NCBI GenBank assembly: GCA_903866255.1 | Contig: CAIPMW010000058.1 | Span: 1-64,000 of the forward strand | DNA length: 64,000 nt | Direction: 5' to 3' | Source: an uncultured Chlorobiaceae bacterium | GTDB taxonomy: Bacteria > Bacteroidota > Chlorobiia > Chlorobiales > Chlorobiaceae | Shown: positions 31,856-41,431 of the stretch, one piece after another | Numbering within the stretch: position 1 is the first letter of the stretch | Layout of the letters: every line of letters starts with the position of its first letter | The notes under the pieces: model-generated | Database searches by the model: none | Told to the model about the DNA's origin: nothing | Seen by the model: only the letters and a program-made list of their open reading frames with translations | Program-made: the position numbers and the translations under genes

Positions 31856-32908
31856 ATGGGAACTCAGCGAATTTTAAGCGGAATGCGCCCTACCGGCAAG
31901 CTCCACCTTGGACATTATACCGGCGCCCTTGAGAACTGGGTTGAACAGCAAAATTTACTTGACGAAAGCGGCTTGAGAGCTTATGAAACATGCTTTCTTA
32001 TTGCTGACTACCATAACCTCACCACCTCCCTTGAAACCGGGGGGATCTACAATCATTCGCTTGAGATGCTTATTGACTGGCTTGCTGCTGGAATTGAACC
32101 AGAAAAAAGTCCGGTTTTCCGCCAGTCACAGGTCAAGGAACATGCTGAGCTGTTTCTGATTTTCGCCATGCTGATCACCTCCTCACGCCTGGAGAGAAAC
32201 CCGACACTGAAAGAGCAGGTGCGTGACCTGAATATGGAGTCGCTGACTTATGGCCATCTGGGTTACCCTGTTTTGCAATCGGCAGATATTCTTCTCTACA
32301 AGGCAAATGTTGTCCCCGTTGGTGAAGACCAGATTCCCCATGTTGAAATTACCCGGGAGATCGCCCGCAAATTCAACAATCAATACCCTCACTCTCTTCT
32401 GGGCGAGGTCTTTGCAGAACCAGCGCCAAAAATCACCAAATTCTCTCGACTTGTTGGACTTGATGGCAAGGCAAAGATGTCAAAATCTCTTGGCAATACC
32501 ATTTTACTTTCCGACAACCCGGATGAGGTGATGAAAAAAATGCGCATGGCGGTAACTGATACCCTGAAGATTCGCAAAAACGACCCGGGTCATCCTGAGG
32601 TCTGCACCGTCTTCAGCTATCATTCCAAATTTTCAACATCGTCACAACTGGAGGGTATCGCTGCTGATTGCCGTGCCGGCGCACTTGGCTGTGTGGACTG
32701 CAAAAAGCTCTGTGCAACAAATATTTCGCAGGAACTTGCTCCGCTCCTTGAGCGACGCCGATACTTTGAGACCCGTATGGGTATGGTGACCGATATTCTA
32801 CTTGATGGAGAGAAAAAAGCAAAACGCATTGCCCACGCAACCATGCAGGAGGTGAGAGCTGCCATGAGGCTTGGCGAAACAACCTTCCAGCAACATCACT
32901 CCTACTGA
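31856..32908 (+). CDS. trpS: Tryptophanyl-tRNA synthetase
   Basis: The enzyme charges tRNA-Trp. The 350-residue class I synthetase has SGMRPTGKLHLGHYTGAL (the HIGH-type motif), DQIPHVEITREIA and the KMSKS loop in GKAKMSKSLGNTI. A GTG at 31832 would add eight residues; the ATG at 31856 (MGTQRILSGMRP) fits the family. Its stop codon directly abuts the next start, so trpS and the HAD gene are co-transcribed. Confidence 0.95.
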   Translation: MGTQRILSGMRPTGKLHLGHYTGALENWVEQQNLLDESGLRAYETCFLIADYHNLTTSLETGGIYNHSLEMLIDWLAAGIEPEKSPVFRQSQVKEHAELFLIFAMLITSSRLERNPTLKEQVRDLNMESLTYGHLGYPVLQSADILLYKANVVPVGEDQIPHVEITREIARKFNNQYPHSLLGEVFAEPAPKITKFSRLVGLDGKAKMSKSLGNTILLSDNPDEVMKKMRMAVTDTLKIRKNDPGHPEVCTVFSYHSKFSTSSQLEGIAADCRAGALGCVDCKKLCATNISQELAPLLERRRYFETRMGMVTDILLDGEKKAKRIAHATMQEVRAAMRLGETTFQQHHSY

Positions 32909-33616
32909 ATGCTGAACAAGAGAGATATACAGGCCTTTATTTTTGACATGGATGGTGTGCTCACCGATAACATGCGTTTCCATGCTGACTCATGGGTTGA
33001 ACTCTTCAAAGACTTTGGTCTTGAGGGGTTGAATGCTGAACGCTATCTTGTTGAGACCGCAGGAATGAAAGGTCACGATGTGCTGCGCTATTTTCTCGAC
33101 CCAAAAATCACAGAAGCTGAAGCGGGACGGTTGACAGAATTAAAAGATTTTCTGTATCGAGTGATGTCACGCAAACGCATTACCCCCATGCCTGGACTCA
33201 AGGCTTTTCTTGATATGGCTGACAAGCAGGGTATCCGGCTCGGCATAGGTACAGGCGCTGGAGCGAAAAACATAGAGTATGTGCTTGACTTGCTGAACCT
33301 TACAGGAAGATTTCAGGCCATTGTTGACCCGTCTCAAGTGAGCCAGGGGAAACCTCAGCCCGATATTTTTTTGCGTGTCGCCGAACTTCTGGAGGTTGCC
33401 CCTTCTGACTGTATCGTTTTTGAAGATGCCCTGCCAGGTGTGGAGGCTGCGCGTCGGGCTACGATGACATGTGTTGCCGTTACCACCACAAACAGTGCCG
33501 ATGCCTTTAACTGTTTCAATAATGTGGTGGCGGTTATCGACGATTTTACCAGGCTTTCTCCCAACGATCTCCTGAATACCATCTCCACACAAGCTCTTTC
33601 GACTCTAGTACAATAA
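32909..33616 (+). CDS. HAD-superfamily phosphatase/phosphomutase-like protein
   Basis: The 235-residue protein has HAD motif [13 protein letters not shown] (nucleophile and acid Asp), motif [11 protein letters not shown], the Lys in GKPQPDIF and motif [17 protein letters not shown]. This is the beta-phosphoglucomutase / phosphoglycolate phosphatase subfamily with an alpha-helical cap. Motif II has Thr-Gly-Ala rather than the common Ser-Asn. The substrate is not predictable. It sits between two tRNA synthetase genes in one operon. Confidence 0.87.
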   Translation: MLNKRDIQAFIFDMDGVLTDNMRFHADSWVELFKDFGLEGLNAERYLVETAGMKGHDVLRYFLDPKITEAEAGRLTELKDFLYRVMSRKRITPMPGLKAFLDMADKQGIRLGIGTGAGAKNIEYVLDLLNLTGRFQAIVDPSQVSQGKPQPDIFLRVAELLEVAPSDCIVFEDALPGVEAARRATMTCVAVTTTNSADAFNCFNNVVAVIDDFTRLSPNDLLNTISTQALSTLVQ

Positions 33617-33624
33617 AATGTCTT

Positions 33625-35283
33625 ATGCACTCATTTTTTTCTCCCGTCATACAGAAAGCCCTCCATTCGGCTGGCGTTACAACCGATAAACCAATTCAGA
33701 TTGAACAGCCCTCAGACAAAAAGTTTGGGGACTTTTCAACGAACATCGCCCTGCTTGTCGCCAAAGAGTGCAGAAGAAATCCGCGTGAGCTGGCACAGGA
33801 TATTATCAAACACATACAATTTCAACCGGATACCATCGCAAAAATTGAGGTTGCCGGAGCCGGATTCATCAACTTTTACCTTGCGCCTGTTTTTATCATG
33901 CGCTCGGTTGAAAGGGTGCTGGATGATGGTGATGAGTTTGGCAAGGATAGCACAGGCCAGGGGAAAAAAGCTGTTGTCGAATATGTCAGCGCCAATCCTA
34001 CCGGGCCATTGACCATTGGGCGTGGCAGGGGAGGAGTACTTGGAGACTGTATTGCCAACCTCCTTGAAACCCAGGGTTACAACGTCACTCGGGAATACTA
34101 CTTTAATGATGCTGGTCGACAGATGCAGATTCTTGCCGAGTCGGTACAGCTCCGTTATCTGGAGCGCTGTGGAAGAGTGAGTGAGTTTCCCGCAACTCAT
34201 TACCAGGGCGAATATATCCGGGAGATTGCCGAAACGATCTTCGCTGAACATCATGCAACCCTCCAAGAGAGTAGTGATCTCTCTTTTTTCAAAAAAAGTG
34301 CAGAAACTATTATTTTCGCCTCTATACGAAAGACTCTCGAAAGATTGGGCATACAACACAACTCCTTCTTCAACGAACACACACTTTACCAAATCGATAA
34401 CCATGGGATTGCGGCAAACCAGAGGGTAATCGCCGCGCTGAAAGCGATGAACTTCATCGCCGAATACGAGGGAGCAACCTGGTTTCTGACAACAAAGCTC
34501 GGACAGGAAAAGGATAAAGTTCTCATCAAATCTTCAGGAGAACCAAGCTATCGCCTGCCCGATATCGCCTACCACATCACGAAATTTGATCGAGGCTTTG
34601 ACATGATGGTCAATGTTTTCGGCGCAGATCATATTGATGAATATCCTGATGTCCTCGAAGCGCTGAAAATTCTGGGGTACGATACCGGGCGAATAAAAAT
34701 CGCCATCAACCAGTTTGTCACCACAACGGTTGATGGTCAGACGCTCAAAATGTCGACAAGAAAAGGTAATGCCGATCTGCTCGACGATTTGATTGATGAT
34801 GTTGGCGCAGATGCTACACGACTCTTTTTCATCATGCGTGGCAAGGATTCACACCTGAACTTTGATGTTGAACTGGCAAAAAAACAGTCAAAGGAAAATC
34901 CGGTCTTCTATCTGCAGTACGCCCATGCCAGAATCTGCAGCCTCTTGCGTATGGCGTTGCAGGAGACAGGTTTCGATCCAGCATCCAGCAAAGAGTATCA
35001 ACTGCTCCGGCTGCTCAGCTCTCCAGCGGAGCTTCAGCTTGGCTTTGCACTGCTGAACTATCCCGATATGGTAAAAGCGAGTCTGCGACTTCTGGAACCG
35101 CAAAAAATGGTTGAATACCTCCACTCCCTTGCGGAACTGTTTCACCGCTTCTATCAGGAGTGCCCCATCCTTAAAGCTGAACCTGATATCTGCAAGGCTC
35201 GGTTGTTTCTCTCGGTAGCAACACGCCAGGTGCTGCGGATCGGCTTCAGAATCCTTGGTATTTCAGCGCCAGAATCGATGTAA
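33625..35283 (+). CDS. argS: Arginyl-tRNA synthetase
   Basis: The 552-residue class I enzyme charges tRNA-Arg. It has the N-terminal Add1 domain ([11 protein letters not shown]), [20 protein letters not shown] with the HIGH-type motif, a KMSK-equivalent LKMSTRKGN and the C-terminal DALR anticodon-binding domain ([12 protein letters not shown] and onward). It follows the HAD gene by 8 bases. Length is normal. Confidence 0.96.
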   Translation: MHSFFSPVIQKALHSAGVTTDKPIQIEQPSDKKFGDFSTNIALLVAKECRRNPRELAQDIIKHIQFQPDTIAKIEVAGAGFINFYLAPVFIMRSVERVLDDGDEFGKDSTGQGKKAVVEYVSANPTGPLTIGRGRGGVLGDCIANLLETQGYNVTREYYFNDAGRQMQILAESVQLRYLERCGRVSEFPATHYQGEYIREIAETIFAEHHATLQESSDLSFFKKSAETIIFASIRKTLERLGIQHNSFFNEHTLYQIDNHGIAANQRVIAALKAMNFIAEYEGATWFLTTKLGQEKDKVLIKSSGEPSYRLPDIAYHITKFDRGFDMMVNVFGADHIDEYPDVLEALKILGYDTGRIKIAINQFVTTTVDGQTLKMSTRKGNADLLDDLIDDVGADATRLFFIMRGKDSHLNFDVELAKKQSKENPVFYLQYAHARICSLLRMALQETGFDPASSKEYQLLRLLSSPAELQLGFALLNYPDMVKASLRLLEPQKMVEYLHSLAELFHRFYQECPILKAEPDICKARLFLSVATRQVLRIGFRILGISAPESM

Positions 35284-35296
35284 CGTAAAAATATTG

Positions 35297-35881
35297 TTAT
35301 CGATAGAGCGCCTGTTGCCTCATGTAGGAGTTAATAGAAGGCGGAACAAGCGGGGAAACAGACTTTTCGGAAGCCACAAGTGCCCTGATGTCGGTTGATG
35401 ACACCGGATAGTGAAAATCGATCATCCGGGTTCCGGCATCACCACCAAAAATCCCGAAGCTTCCGTCAATCAAGCACCTTCTGAACACCACAATATCACA
35501 CATCTCAACAAGAGCATCACACTCTTTCCACGACGGTAACTCTGCAAAACTATCTTCACCAATAAGCAGGGTCAGCTTGTCGTGGGAATAAGAGGCATTG
35601 ATATGGCGCACAAGGTCAACAGTATAGGAGGTTCGCTTTTTTTGCAACTCCCAGTGACTCACCTCGCAGCATTTACCTGCCATGTTGATTTCCCATGCCA
35701 GAAGCTCAGTCATGCGAGATCTGTGTTTTTCACCCGCTGCCACACGGTCTTGCTTAAAGGGATTGTTGGAGACCGAAATAATTATTCGGTCAAGGGCAAG
35801 CAACTCTCTGGCAAAAAGGGCAAGAGCAAGATGCCCGTTATGAGGAGGATCAAAGGTGCCGCCAAAAACTGCAAGATGCAA
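35297..35881 (-). CDS. nadD: Nicotinate-nucleotide adenylyltransferase
   Basis: NadD converts nicotinate mononucleotide to deamido-NAD. The 194-residue product has the nucleotidyltransferase motif VFGGTFDPPHNGHLALA at residues 5-21, LLIGEDSFAELPSW and the ISSTxIR-like VSSTDIRALVA near the C terminus. It is convergent with argS and lies 11 bases downstream of bamD. Confidence 0.94.
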   Translation of the reverse strand: MHLAVFGGTFDPPHNGHLALALFARELLALDRIIISVSNNPFKQDRVAAGEKHRSRMTELLAWEINMAGKCCEVSHWELQKKRTSYTVDLVRHINASYSHDKLTLLIGEDSFAELPSWKECDALVEMCDIVVFRRCLIDGSFGIFGGDAGTRMIDFHYPVSSTDIRALVASEKSVSPLVPPSINSYMRQQALYR

Positions 35882-35892
35882 GGTGGTAGAGA

Positions 35893-36792
35893 TCAGATTT
35901 TTGAATTTTGTTCTATTTTATTCCTTACGGTCTGCATCTGCTTCTCTTTATCAGGGAAACGCTTCAGGTACTGGTCAAGTGTCAGCCGGGCATCAAACCA
36001 CTTTTTTCGAGCAACAAGCGCCTCTATCTTGCCTTCCATGGCCTGTTGAAGGCAGCTTGTATCTCCATACCGCTCTATCAGCTCATCGTAAAAAATGCCT
36101 GCCGCCTTGAACTTCCCGAACTGTACATACTCGCGGGCCACAATCAAAACATGTTGTGCAAGTTTCTCCCTCAACTGGCTAATGGCCTTTCTGGAATACC
36201 TGAGACTGTCAACCCGCGCAAACTGAGAGGATGCTGTTGCATAGCGCTGCTTGTACGAATCATTATCAGGGTTGATTTTAAGTAACTCACGGTAGGTCTC
36301 GACATCATTTGCTATCTTTGATGAATCTTTCATTGGATACATCTGCATGTAGAGCGAAAAATTCTCAATAGCCTTATGGGTCGGCTGTTGATCCAGCCCT
36401 GTCGGGGGAGAGAGTTGTTCATAGGATTTTGCCAGCATAAACTGGGAGGCGCGAGCATAAGGTGACAAAGGCATCTGCTGTTGCAGCCGTGAAAACATCT
36501 CGGATGCCAGCAGATACTGCTCCGAGTGGTAATACGATTGCCCAAGCAGATAAACGATATCATCTTCAAGCGCCGTTGCGGGCGAGGTAAACAGGAGTGT
36601 TTCCAAGGCTACAGAGGCTGCCTGATACTCCTTGTTTTCGTACATTTTGGCTGCTCTGGAATAGCTTTCGTTAAGTGCTGCATGCACCGAGGTGGGCGGC
36701 TTTGAGGATGAACAACCTGAACTCATCAATACCCCGACCGCCAACAGTATAGCCGCAGAACATGAAAGAAAACTGGTGACAGGCTTAGACAT
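35893..36792 (-). CDS. bamD: BamD-like outer-membrane assembly lipoprotein
   Basis: BamD is a TPR lipoprotein of the BAM complex that inserts beta-barrel proteins. The 299-residue product has a lipobox (MSSGCSSS), then TPR-like helices: AAKMYENKEYQAASVALETL, YLLGQSYYHSEQYLLASEMF and PYARASQFMLAKSYEQ, and later FSLYMQMYP and AREYVQFGKFKAAGIFYDEL. The pattern and the length are typical of YfiO/BamD of Bacteroidetes and Chlorobi. It is the first of two genes ahead of nadD. Confidence 0.88.
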   Translation of the reverse strand: MSKPVTSFLSCSAAILLAVGVLMSSGCSSSKPPTSVHAALNESYSRAAKMYENKEYQAASVALETLLFTSPATALEDDIVYLLGQSYYHSEQYLLASEMFSRLQQQMPLSPYARASQFMLAKSYEQLSPPTGLDQQPTHKAIENFSLYMQMYPMKDSSKIANDVETYRELLKINPDNDSYKQRYATASSQFARVDSLRYSRKAISQLREKLAQHVLIVAREYVQFGKFKAAGIFYDELIERYGDTSCLQQAMEGKIEALVARKKWFDARLTLDQYLKRFPDKEKQMQTVRNKIEQNSKI

Positions 36793-36926
36793 GCAATAGC
36801 TCCATTATCTCGTAAATGTTTGAACAAAACCCGCTGCAAAGAATAATTCTCCCCTGAATCGACTACGTCAATTGCGCCGAAAGTTACACGGTCAATCAGC
36901 ATCCAGTGTATGGATAATATACTCTG

Positions 36927-36999
36927 TGGAGCTTAGGGGAGTCGAACCCCTGACCTTCTCATTGCGAACGAGACGCTCTACCAACTGAGCTAAAGCCCC
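36927..36999 (-). tRNA. tRNA-Ala (anticodon CGC)
   Basis: The 73-base cloverleaf has the acceptor GGGGCTT/AAGCTCC with the G3-U70 wobble pair that identifies alanine tRNAs, D stem GCTC/GAGC, anticodon loop TTCGCAA (anticodon CGC, reading GCG), T arm AGGGG-TTCGACT-CCCCT and discriminator A. CCA is not encoded. Confidence 0.93.
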
Positions 37000-37002
37000 G
37001 AC

Positions 37003-37053
37003 ATTTATCTCACTGTGGCATTACTGTCAGAACCTGGCCACAGAGTGATAAAT
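37003..37053. repeat. Imperfect inverted repeat between atpH and tRNA-Ala
   Basis: ATTTATCTCACTGTGGC (37003-37019) pairs with GCCACAGAGTGATAAAT (37037-37053) with a small internal mismatch. It immediately precedes tRNA-Ala on the minus strand. It may help separate the atp and tRNA transcripts. Confidence 0.55.
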
Positions 37054-37078
37054 AAAATAGCCTGCACTGGCAGGCTAT
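37049..37078 (-). terminator. Intrinsic terminator of the F0 operon
   Basis: On the minus strand ATAGCCTGC, loop CAGT and GCAGGCTAT form a 9-bp stem followed by TTTATTTA, 30 bases past the atpH stop. Confidence 0.88.
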
Positions 37079-37108
37079 CGACTGTTAAGCCATCAAAAAA
37101 ATCCTTTC

Positions 37109-37654
37109 TCAAGCAGTCTCAGAAACAAGAATCTCCCTGAGTTTTCTGAGCTGGTGACTGATCGTACCATCAAAAATAGTGTCGCCAATTTTAACAGACA
37201 CACCACCAATAAAAGCAGCATTGATTGAGCTGTGTGCACGCACACGCTTGCCTGTATAGGATTCAAGCTGCGCAATCAAGTCTGCAGACTGCTGATCGGA
37301 GAGCACAACAGCGCTGACTATGTCGGCATTGACAACTCCCATACGCTCATCGATGAGAATTTGAAACTCGTCGATAATTTCAGGGAGCTGCCCGGCTCTC
37401 TTTTTTCTGGCAACCAGTCTTAAAAAAACAAACATCTGCTCACCAACAGAACCCCTGAAAACCTCTTCAAGGATCTTGATTTTCTTGTCCCCGTTGACAA
37501 CCGGGCTACGCAACGTATGCGTGAGATCTCGAGAATTATGAAGAACTTCTTTGATCACCTCAAACTCTCCGACGATCTGATCAAGAAAATTTCCCTCCAC
37601 AGCCGCAGTCAACAGAGCTGAGGCATATCGACGGCTTGCAATTAAACTTGACAT
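37109..37654 (-). CDS. atpH: ATP synthase F1 delta subunit
   Basis: The 181-residue subunit links the b-subunit stalk to the top of F1. It begins with SLIASRRYASALLTAA and ends with the conserved INAAFIGGVSVKIGDTIFDG, SISHQLRKL-type stretch. It is the last gene of an operon holding only F0 plus delta; no alpha, gamma, beta or epsilon gene follows, in keeping with the dispersed atp genes of Chlorobi. Confidence 0.93.
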   Translation of the reverse strand: MSSLIASRRYASALLTAAVEGNFLDQIVGEFEVIKEVLHNSRDLTHTLRSPVVNGDKKIKILEEVFRGSVGEQMFVFLRLVARKKRAGQLPEIIDEFQILIDERMGVVNADIVSAVVLSDQQSADLIAQLESYTGKRVRAHSSINAAFIGGVSVKIGDTIFDGTISHQLRKLREILVSETA

Positions 37655-37667
37655 AGGGCGAGCGTTT

Positions 37668-38201
37668 TCAGTTACGTTTTGTTGAAAGATCCTGAAGCAT
37701 GCTGTTCACTATTTTTTTCTGCATATCAGCATCAAGCGCCGTTTTGATAATCTTTTCGGCACCCATGACCGCAAGATCGGCAACCTCATTCCTCAAGACA
37801 TCAAGCGCACGATGTTTTTCCTGCTCAATGGCACTCAATGCCGCAGCAATCATTTTTTTCGATTCTTCCTGTGCCTTCCCGGTAATATCCGCACGAAGTT
37901 TTTCGGCATACTCCTTCCCCTCGCGGACGATCTTGTCTGCCTCGGCATCTGCCTTTGCAAGAAGCTCCCTGTTCTTGCGCAAAATAGCCTCTGACTCATC
38001 TTTGGCCTGGTGCGCACGGTCAATAGCTGATTGAATTCCTTTCTCTCTCTCTTCAAGAGCAGTAATGATTGGTCCCCATGCTATCTTCTTCAGAATAACC
38101 ATCACAATCACAAATGTAACAGCAGTCCAGAAAATAAGACCGGGTTCCGGGCTCAAAAGACTACCGGCAAGAAGTATAACTCCTGAGGTAAGCATGAACA
38201 A
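37668..38201 (-). CDS. atpF: ATP synthase F0 b subunit
   Basis: The 177-residue subunit has one N-terminal membrane helix ([18 protein letters not shown]) and a long charged helix (about 40-170) that forms the peripheral stalk coiled coil, with [15 protein letters not shown] and similar repeats. It lies 13 bases upstream of atpH. Confidence 0.93.
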   Translation of the reverse strand: MFMLTSGVILLAGSLLSPEPGLIFWTAVTFVIVMVILKKIAWGPIITALEEREKGIQSAIDRAHQAKDESEAILRKNRELLAKADAEADKIVREGKEYAEKLRADITGKAQEESKKMIAAALSAIEQEKHRALDVLRNEVADLAVMGAEKIIKTALDADMQKKIVNSMLQDLSTKRN

Positions 38202-38297
38202 TGTTTCCGTTAACGATTAATAAAGCCCGATTGCAGCGTGATCGCATCAGCTACAATCGGGATATCTTCTGTACTGAATCTGCTGAAGGCCCAAAAC

Positions 38298-38525
38298 TCA
38301 CTTAAGAGCAAGAAGCACACAGATAACCTCACCGAAAAGAGCAACACCCTCGATAAGAGCTGCCGCAATAATCATGGTGGTACGTATATCTGCCGTCGCT
38401 TCAGGCTGACGCGCAACACCTTCAGCAGCGGAGGCCGCTACGTTACCAATACCAAGACCAGCGCCGATAACAGCAAGACCAGCGCCAATGCCTGCTCCTA
38501 AATAACCTAAACCTAAACCTTCCAT
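38298..38525 (-). CDS. atpE: ATP synthase F0 c subunit
   Basis: The 75-residue hairpin has helix one with GAGLAVIGAGLGIG and helix two with the proton-binding Glu in AALIEGVALFGEV; the polar loop is ARQPEAT. The Glu surroundings lack the Na+-type ET/ES plus Gln pattern, so H+ coupling is expected. A GGGGG ribosome-binding site lies 8 bases before the ATG, suited to high expression of the c ring. Confidence 0.95.
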   Translation of the reverse strand: MEGLGLGYLGAGIGAGLAVIGAGLGIGNVAASAAEGVARQPEATADIRTTMIIAAALIEGVALFGEVICVLLALK

Positions 38526-38625
38526 CGTGTAATTACCCCCGTTTATTTTTTTGTAAGTCTTTAAGAAAACCAGTCAATAAAACGCGTGAAAATAAAAGCT
38601 GTCTGCCAATAATCCTTGTGCCATT

Positions 38626-39639
38626 TTAATGCGAGGCCACTCCTGCCTCATGCTCGTCATGACCTTCATGTGCAGAGGCAAGACCGATAAAAAGCGCCGA
38701 AAGCATGGTAAAAATAAATGCCTGAAGAAACGCCACAAAGAGCTCAAGCAAATAAATAAAAATTGAAAATGGAACCGACATGACTACAGCAACGATATAG
38801 CTTTTAAGAATAAAGCTGATAAAAATCAGGCTGAGAATAACAATATGGCCTGCAGTCATGTTGGCAAACAACCGTATGGTAAGAGCGACCGGCTTGGTAA
38901 ACAAGCCGATAAATTCAATGGGGATCATGATGACCCAGAGGGCCGGATGAGTGCCACCTGTAAGATGCGCAAGATAACCCTTTATGCCATGAGCTTTCAA
39001 TGCCGCTGACTGTGTCAGGAAAAAACTGAACGTAGCCAGGGTTAAGGTGACATTAATATTGCCTGTCGCGGTCGCACCGTAGGGAACCAGCCCGAGCAGG
39101 TTGCAAAGCAGAACAAAAAAGAAGACCGTCAAAAGATAGGTAAGATATTTTTCATACCCGTGTCCGATATTGGCTTTGGCCACATCAATACGGATAAACT
39201 CAACCAAAGCCTCCATGGCGTTGACCAACCCTCCTGGAGCCTGGCGGGCCGTCATTTTCTTGTACTTGCCTCCAACTATGGAAAAAAGCACAACAAGAAT
39301 GGCAGAAACAACCCAGAGCATCACCACATGTTTGGTAATTGAAATGTCGTACCCGCCAACCTTTATCTCAGGAAGCTTTACCTCGCCAAAAGGGGGAAAC
39401 GCAAAGACCCTGTTGTTGAGAATATGATGCATAATAACATCGCCAGCCTTTTCCTCCTCTTCGCCTCCCTCTGCGCCACGAACCACTTCACCTGCAGGTA
39501 CCACCGCCACACTTCCGGAAACAGTGGAAGCCTTTTCGGTTGACCCGGCAGCAATTCCATAAACATTCAGCACGAGAGGGACAAGAATCGCAATAACCCT
39601 GAAAAAAGCCCTGGACTGTATAAAGTTTAACCGTTTCAT
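38626..39639 (-). CDS. atpB: ATP synthase F0 a subunit
   Basis: The 337-residue protein is longer than most a subunits because of an N-terminal hydrophobic segment and an acidic linker (about 40-75, [13 protein letters not shown]). The core has the half-channel helix with the essential Arg in [18 protein letters not shown] and the final [20 protein letters not shown]. The C terminus is His/Glu-rich, ending [14 protein letters not shown]. It overlaps the upstream gene by 4 bases. N-terminal extensions of this sort occur in Bacteroidetes and Chlorobi AtpB. Confidence 0.94.
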   Translation of the reverse strand: MKRLNFIQSRAFFRVIAILVPLVLNVYGIAAGSTEKASTVSGSVAVVPAGEVVRGAEGGEEEEKAGDVIMHHILNNRVFAFPPFGEVKLPEIKVGGYDISITKHVVMLWVVSAILVVLFSIVGGKYKKMTARQAPGGLVNAMEALVEFIRIDVAKANIGHGYEKYLTYLLTVFFFVLLCNLLGLVPYGATATGNINVTLTLATFSFFLTQSAALKAHGIKGYLAHLTGGTHPALWVIMIPIEFIGLFTKPVALTIRLFANMTAGHIVILSLIFISFILKSYIVAVVMSVPFSIFIYLLELFVAFLQAFIFTMLSALFIGLASAHEGHDEHEAGVASH

Positions 39640-40022
39640 GCACTATTCTTTTTCTGTTTGTTTTTCCTTTGATAGCCGAGAATTTCAACAATCACATAAA
39701 TACAGTAAAAAGCGAAAAACGAGAAGACAAAGTCATTAATCACAACAAGATCCTTGAGAAGCACAACAGCAATGATCAACATCAGGATGAGCAAACGCAC
39801 TACAAGGCCTCCAAACACAAACCTGGTGAACTCTGCTGAACTTTTATCAAGAGCATACTCAAAAAGGAGATACCCTATCGCCGTATTCGAAGCCACCATC
39901 GCCCATGCTACAAACACAGAACCATAATCAACACTTCCGGGCTTGAGCCCTGAATAAATAACCCCCCACAAAACGAGGGACAAGATAAACAACTTAATAA
40001 AAAATTCAAATAATGGCTTCAT
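39636..40022 (-). CDS. Membrane protein of the F0 operon (unknown function)
   Basis: The 128-residue protein has four predicted membrane helices and a basic C terminus ([13 protein letters not shown]). It sits between the AtpZ-like gene and atpB, overlapping atpB by 4 bases, the place where atpI-like or Mg/Ca-handling helper genes often lie. I do not recognise the exact family. A role in F0 assembly is inferred from position. Confidence 0.75.
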   Translation of the reverse strand: MKPLFEFFIKLFILSLVLWGVIYSGLKPGSVDYGSVFVAWAMVASNTAIGYLLFEYALDKSSAEFTRFVFGGLVVRLLILMLIIAVVLLKDLVVINDFVFSFFAFYCIYVIVEILGYQRKNKQKKNSA

Positions 40023-40071
40023 AAGAAGAGCTTCTTTCTTGAAAAGCAGAAGATAATATCCCCAAACAGTG

Positions 40072-40317
40072 CTAATTTTTCTTGTTTGCTATCCGAACAA
40101 CCTTGATGAGCACAAGCACCATACCACCCATCCCTGTCAAGACCCCACCAAACAGTAACAATGGTGACGTGCCAAACCGGATATCGGCCCAGTAACCCAG
40201 AAACACAAAAAAAACAAAACTGACCGCTATCTGTAAACCAATACCCAGATAATCGGAAACCGCACGGACTGAGCGCCCAAACTTGTCAGAAAACCTCTCA
40301 TCATCGGGCATTGTCAT
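40072..40317 (-). CDS. AtpZ/AtpI-type F0 accessory membrane protein
   Basis: Starting at MTMPDDERFSDKFG the product has 81 residues and two membrane helices, GIGLQIAVSFVFFVFLGYW and LLLFGGVLTGMGGMVLVL, separated by a short ADIRFG loop, as in AtpZ/AtpI proteins that help c-ring assembly or Mg2+ supply. A strong AGGAG lies 7 bases upstream of the ATG at 40317 and 4 bases from the adjacent ATG at 40320, so translation from the farther start at 40383 is unlikely. It is first in the F0 operon. Confidence 0.82.
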   Translation of the reverse strand: MTMPDDERFSDKFGRSVRAVSDYLGIGLQIAVSFVFFVFLGYWADIRFGTSPLLLFGGVLTGMGGMVLVLIKVVRIANKKN

Positions 40318-40507
40318 CATTCCGCTCCTGGTTAACATGCAGACCTGCACCACAATCGGCAAAAAATAAATCCTGGGCTGCATGGATGTACAAGCTGAGT
40401 TGAAGGTGAAGATACGACTACTTATCTGAATAATGAATTCATTCCCTCAAATTTTTCACCCAATGCGGGTGGATATTGACAAAAATTCATATTATTCCCT
40501 CCTCTGA

Positions 40508-41431
40508 ATGCAAGATAACACAACTGTTCCGCAGGAGTGGTGGATAACTGAGCAAGGCTTAAAAAAAAATATGATGCTGCCAGGGAACATACCGATTGCA
40601 ACGATCTCTGATGTCATTGTGCCAGCCATCTTCAGCCGGGCACCCGGGCTTGTCGCCCTGCAAAGCACAAGAAATGGGGGGGTAAGTGAGGGGGTCTACT
40701 CCACCATGAATCTGGGAAACAATACGGAAGACAGCCGGGAGAGTGTCCAGCAGAATATGATGCGCCTGTGCCAGAGAGCCTTCATTGATGGTAATCGCAT
40801 GGTCAGCTCAATACAGGTTCACGGCACAGAGGTACTCCTTGCCGTAAAGCCGGGGAAATACCATGGTTATGACGCTTTCATCACCAACCAGGAGAACCTT
40901 TTTCTCTCTGTCTTTACTGCCGACTGCCATCCAATACTTCTCTACGACCCTCGACATAACGCTTCGGGAGCTGTGCATGCGGGCTGGAAAGGAGCCGCCG
41001 GTGAAATTGTGACAAAAACCATTCATGCCATGCAGAAAAGTTTTGGATCTATTCCGGCAGAGTGCCTTGCCTATACAGGAACAGGTATTTCTGCCGAAGC
41101 TTATGAGGTTGGAAGAGAGGTCGCCAGTGCATTTCCGGAGGATTGCAGCAGACGATCGCTGTTGTCTCCGGGGAATGAAAAATACCAGCTCAACCTCGGG
41201 ATGGTCATCTATCGGCAACTGCTCAATGCCGGAATTCCGGCATTGAGCATTGAACAATCTCCTTTCTGCTCTTTTTATGAAAGCCGCCTCTTTTATTCAC
41301 ATCGGCGAGATCATGGAAGAACCGGACGAATGGTCAGTTTGATCGGATTCAACAGCAAACACCCCTCTACGAAAACCTCCTGCCATAAGAGCCATAGAGT
41401 TCATGGGCCTGACGAGATATCTCCTCCCTGA
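40508..41431 (+). CDS. pgeF: PgeF/YfiH-type laccase-domain protein (purine nucleoside phosphorylase)
   Basis: The 307-residue protein has the zinc-site motifs SIQVHGTEV, FTADCHPILLYDP and AVHAGWKGAAGEIV and ends the domain with HGRTGRMVSLIGF. Family members are reported as multicopper-type oxidases, purine nucleoside phosphorylases, or peptidoglycan editing factors (PgeF) that guard against misincorporated amino acids at the MurC step. The last 25 or so residues (after GFNSKH) lie antisense to the 3' end of the CoA-transferase gene, a 65-base convergent overlap. It is divergent from the F0 operon. Confidence 0.9.
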   Translation: MQDNTTVPQEWWITEQGLKKNMMLPGNIPIATISDVIVPAIFSRAPGLVALQSTRNGGVSEGVYSTMNLGNNTEDSRESVQQNMMRLCQRAFIDGNRMVSSIQVHGTEVLLAVKPGKYHGYDAFITNQENLFLSVFTADCHPILLYDPRHNASGAVHAGWKGAAGEIVTKTIHAMQKSFGSIPAECLAYTGTGISAEAYEVGREVASAFPEDCSRRSLLSPGNEKYQLNLGMVIYRQLLNAGIPALSIEQSPFCSFYESRLFYSHRRDHGRTGRMVSLIGFNSKHPSTKTSCHKSHRVHGPDEISPP

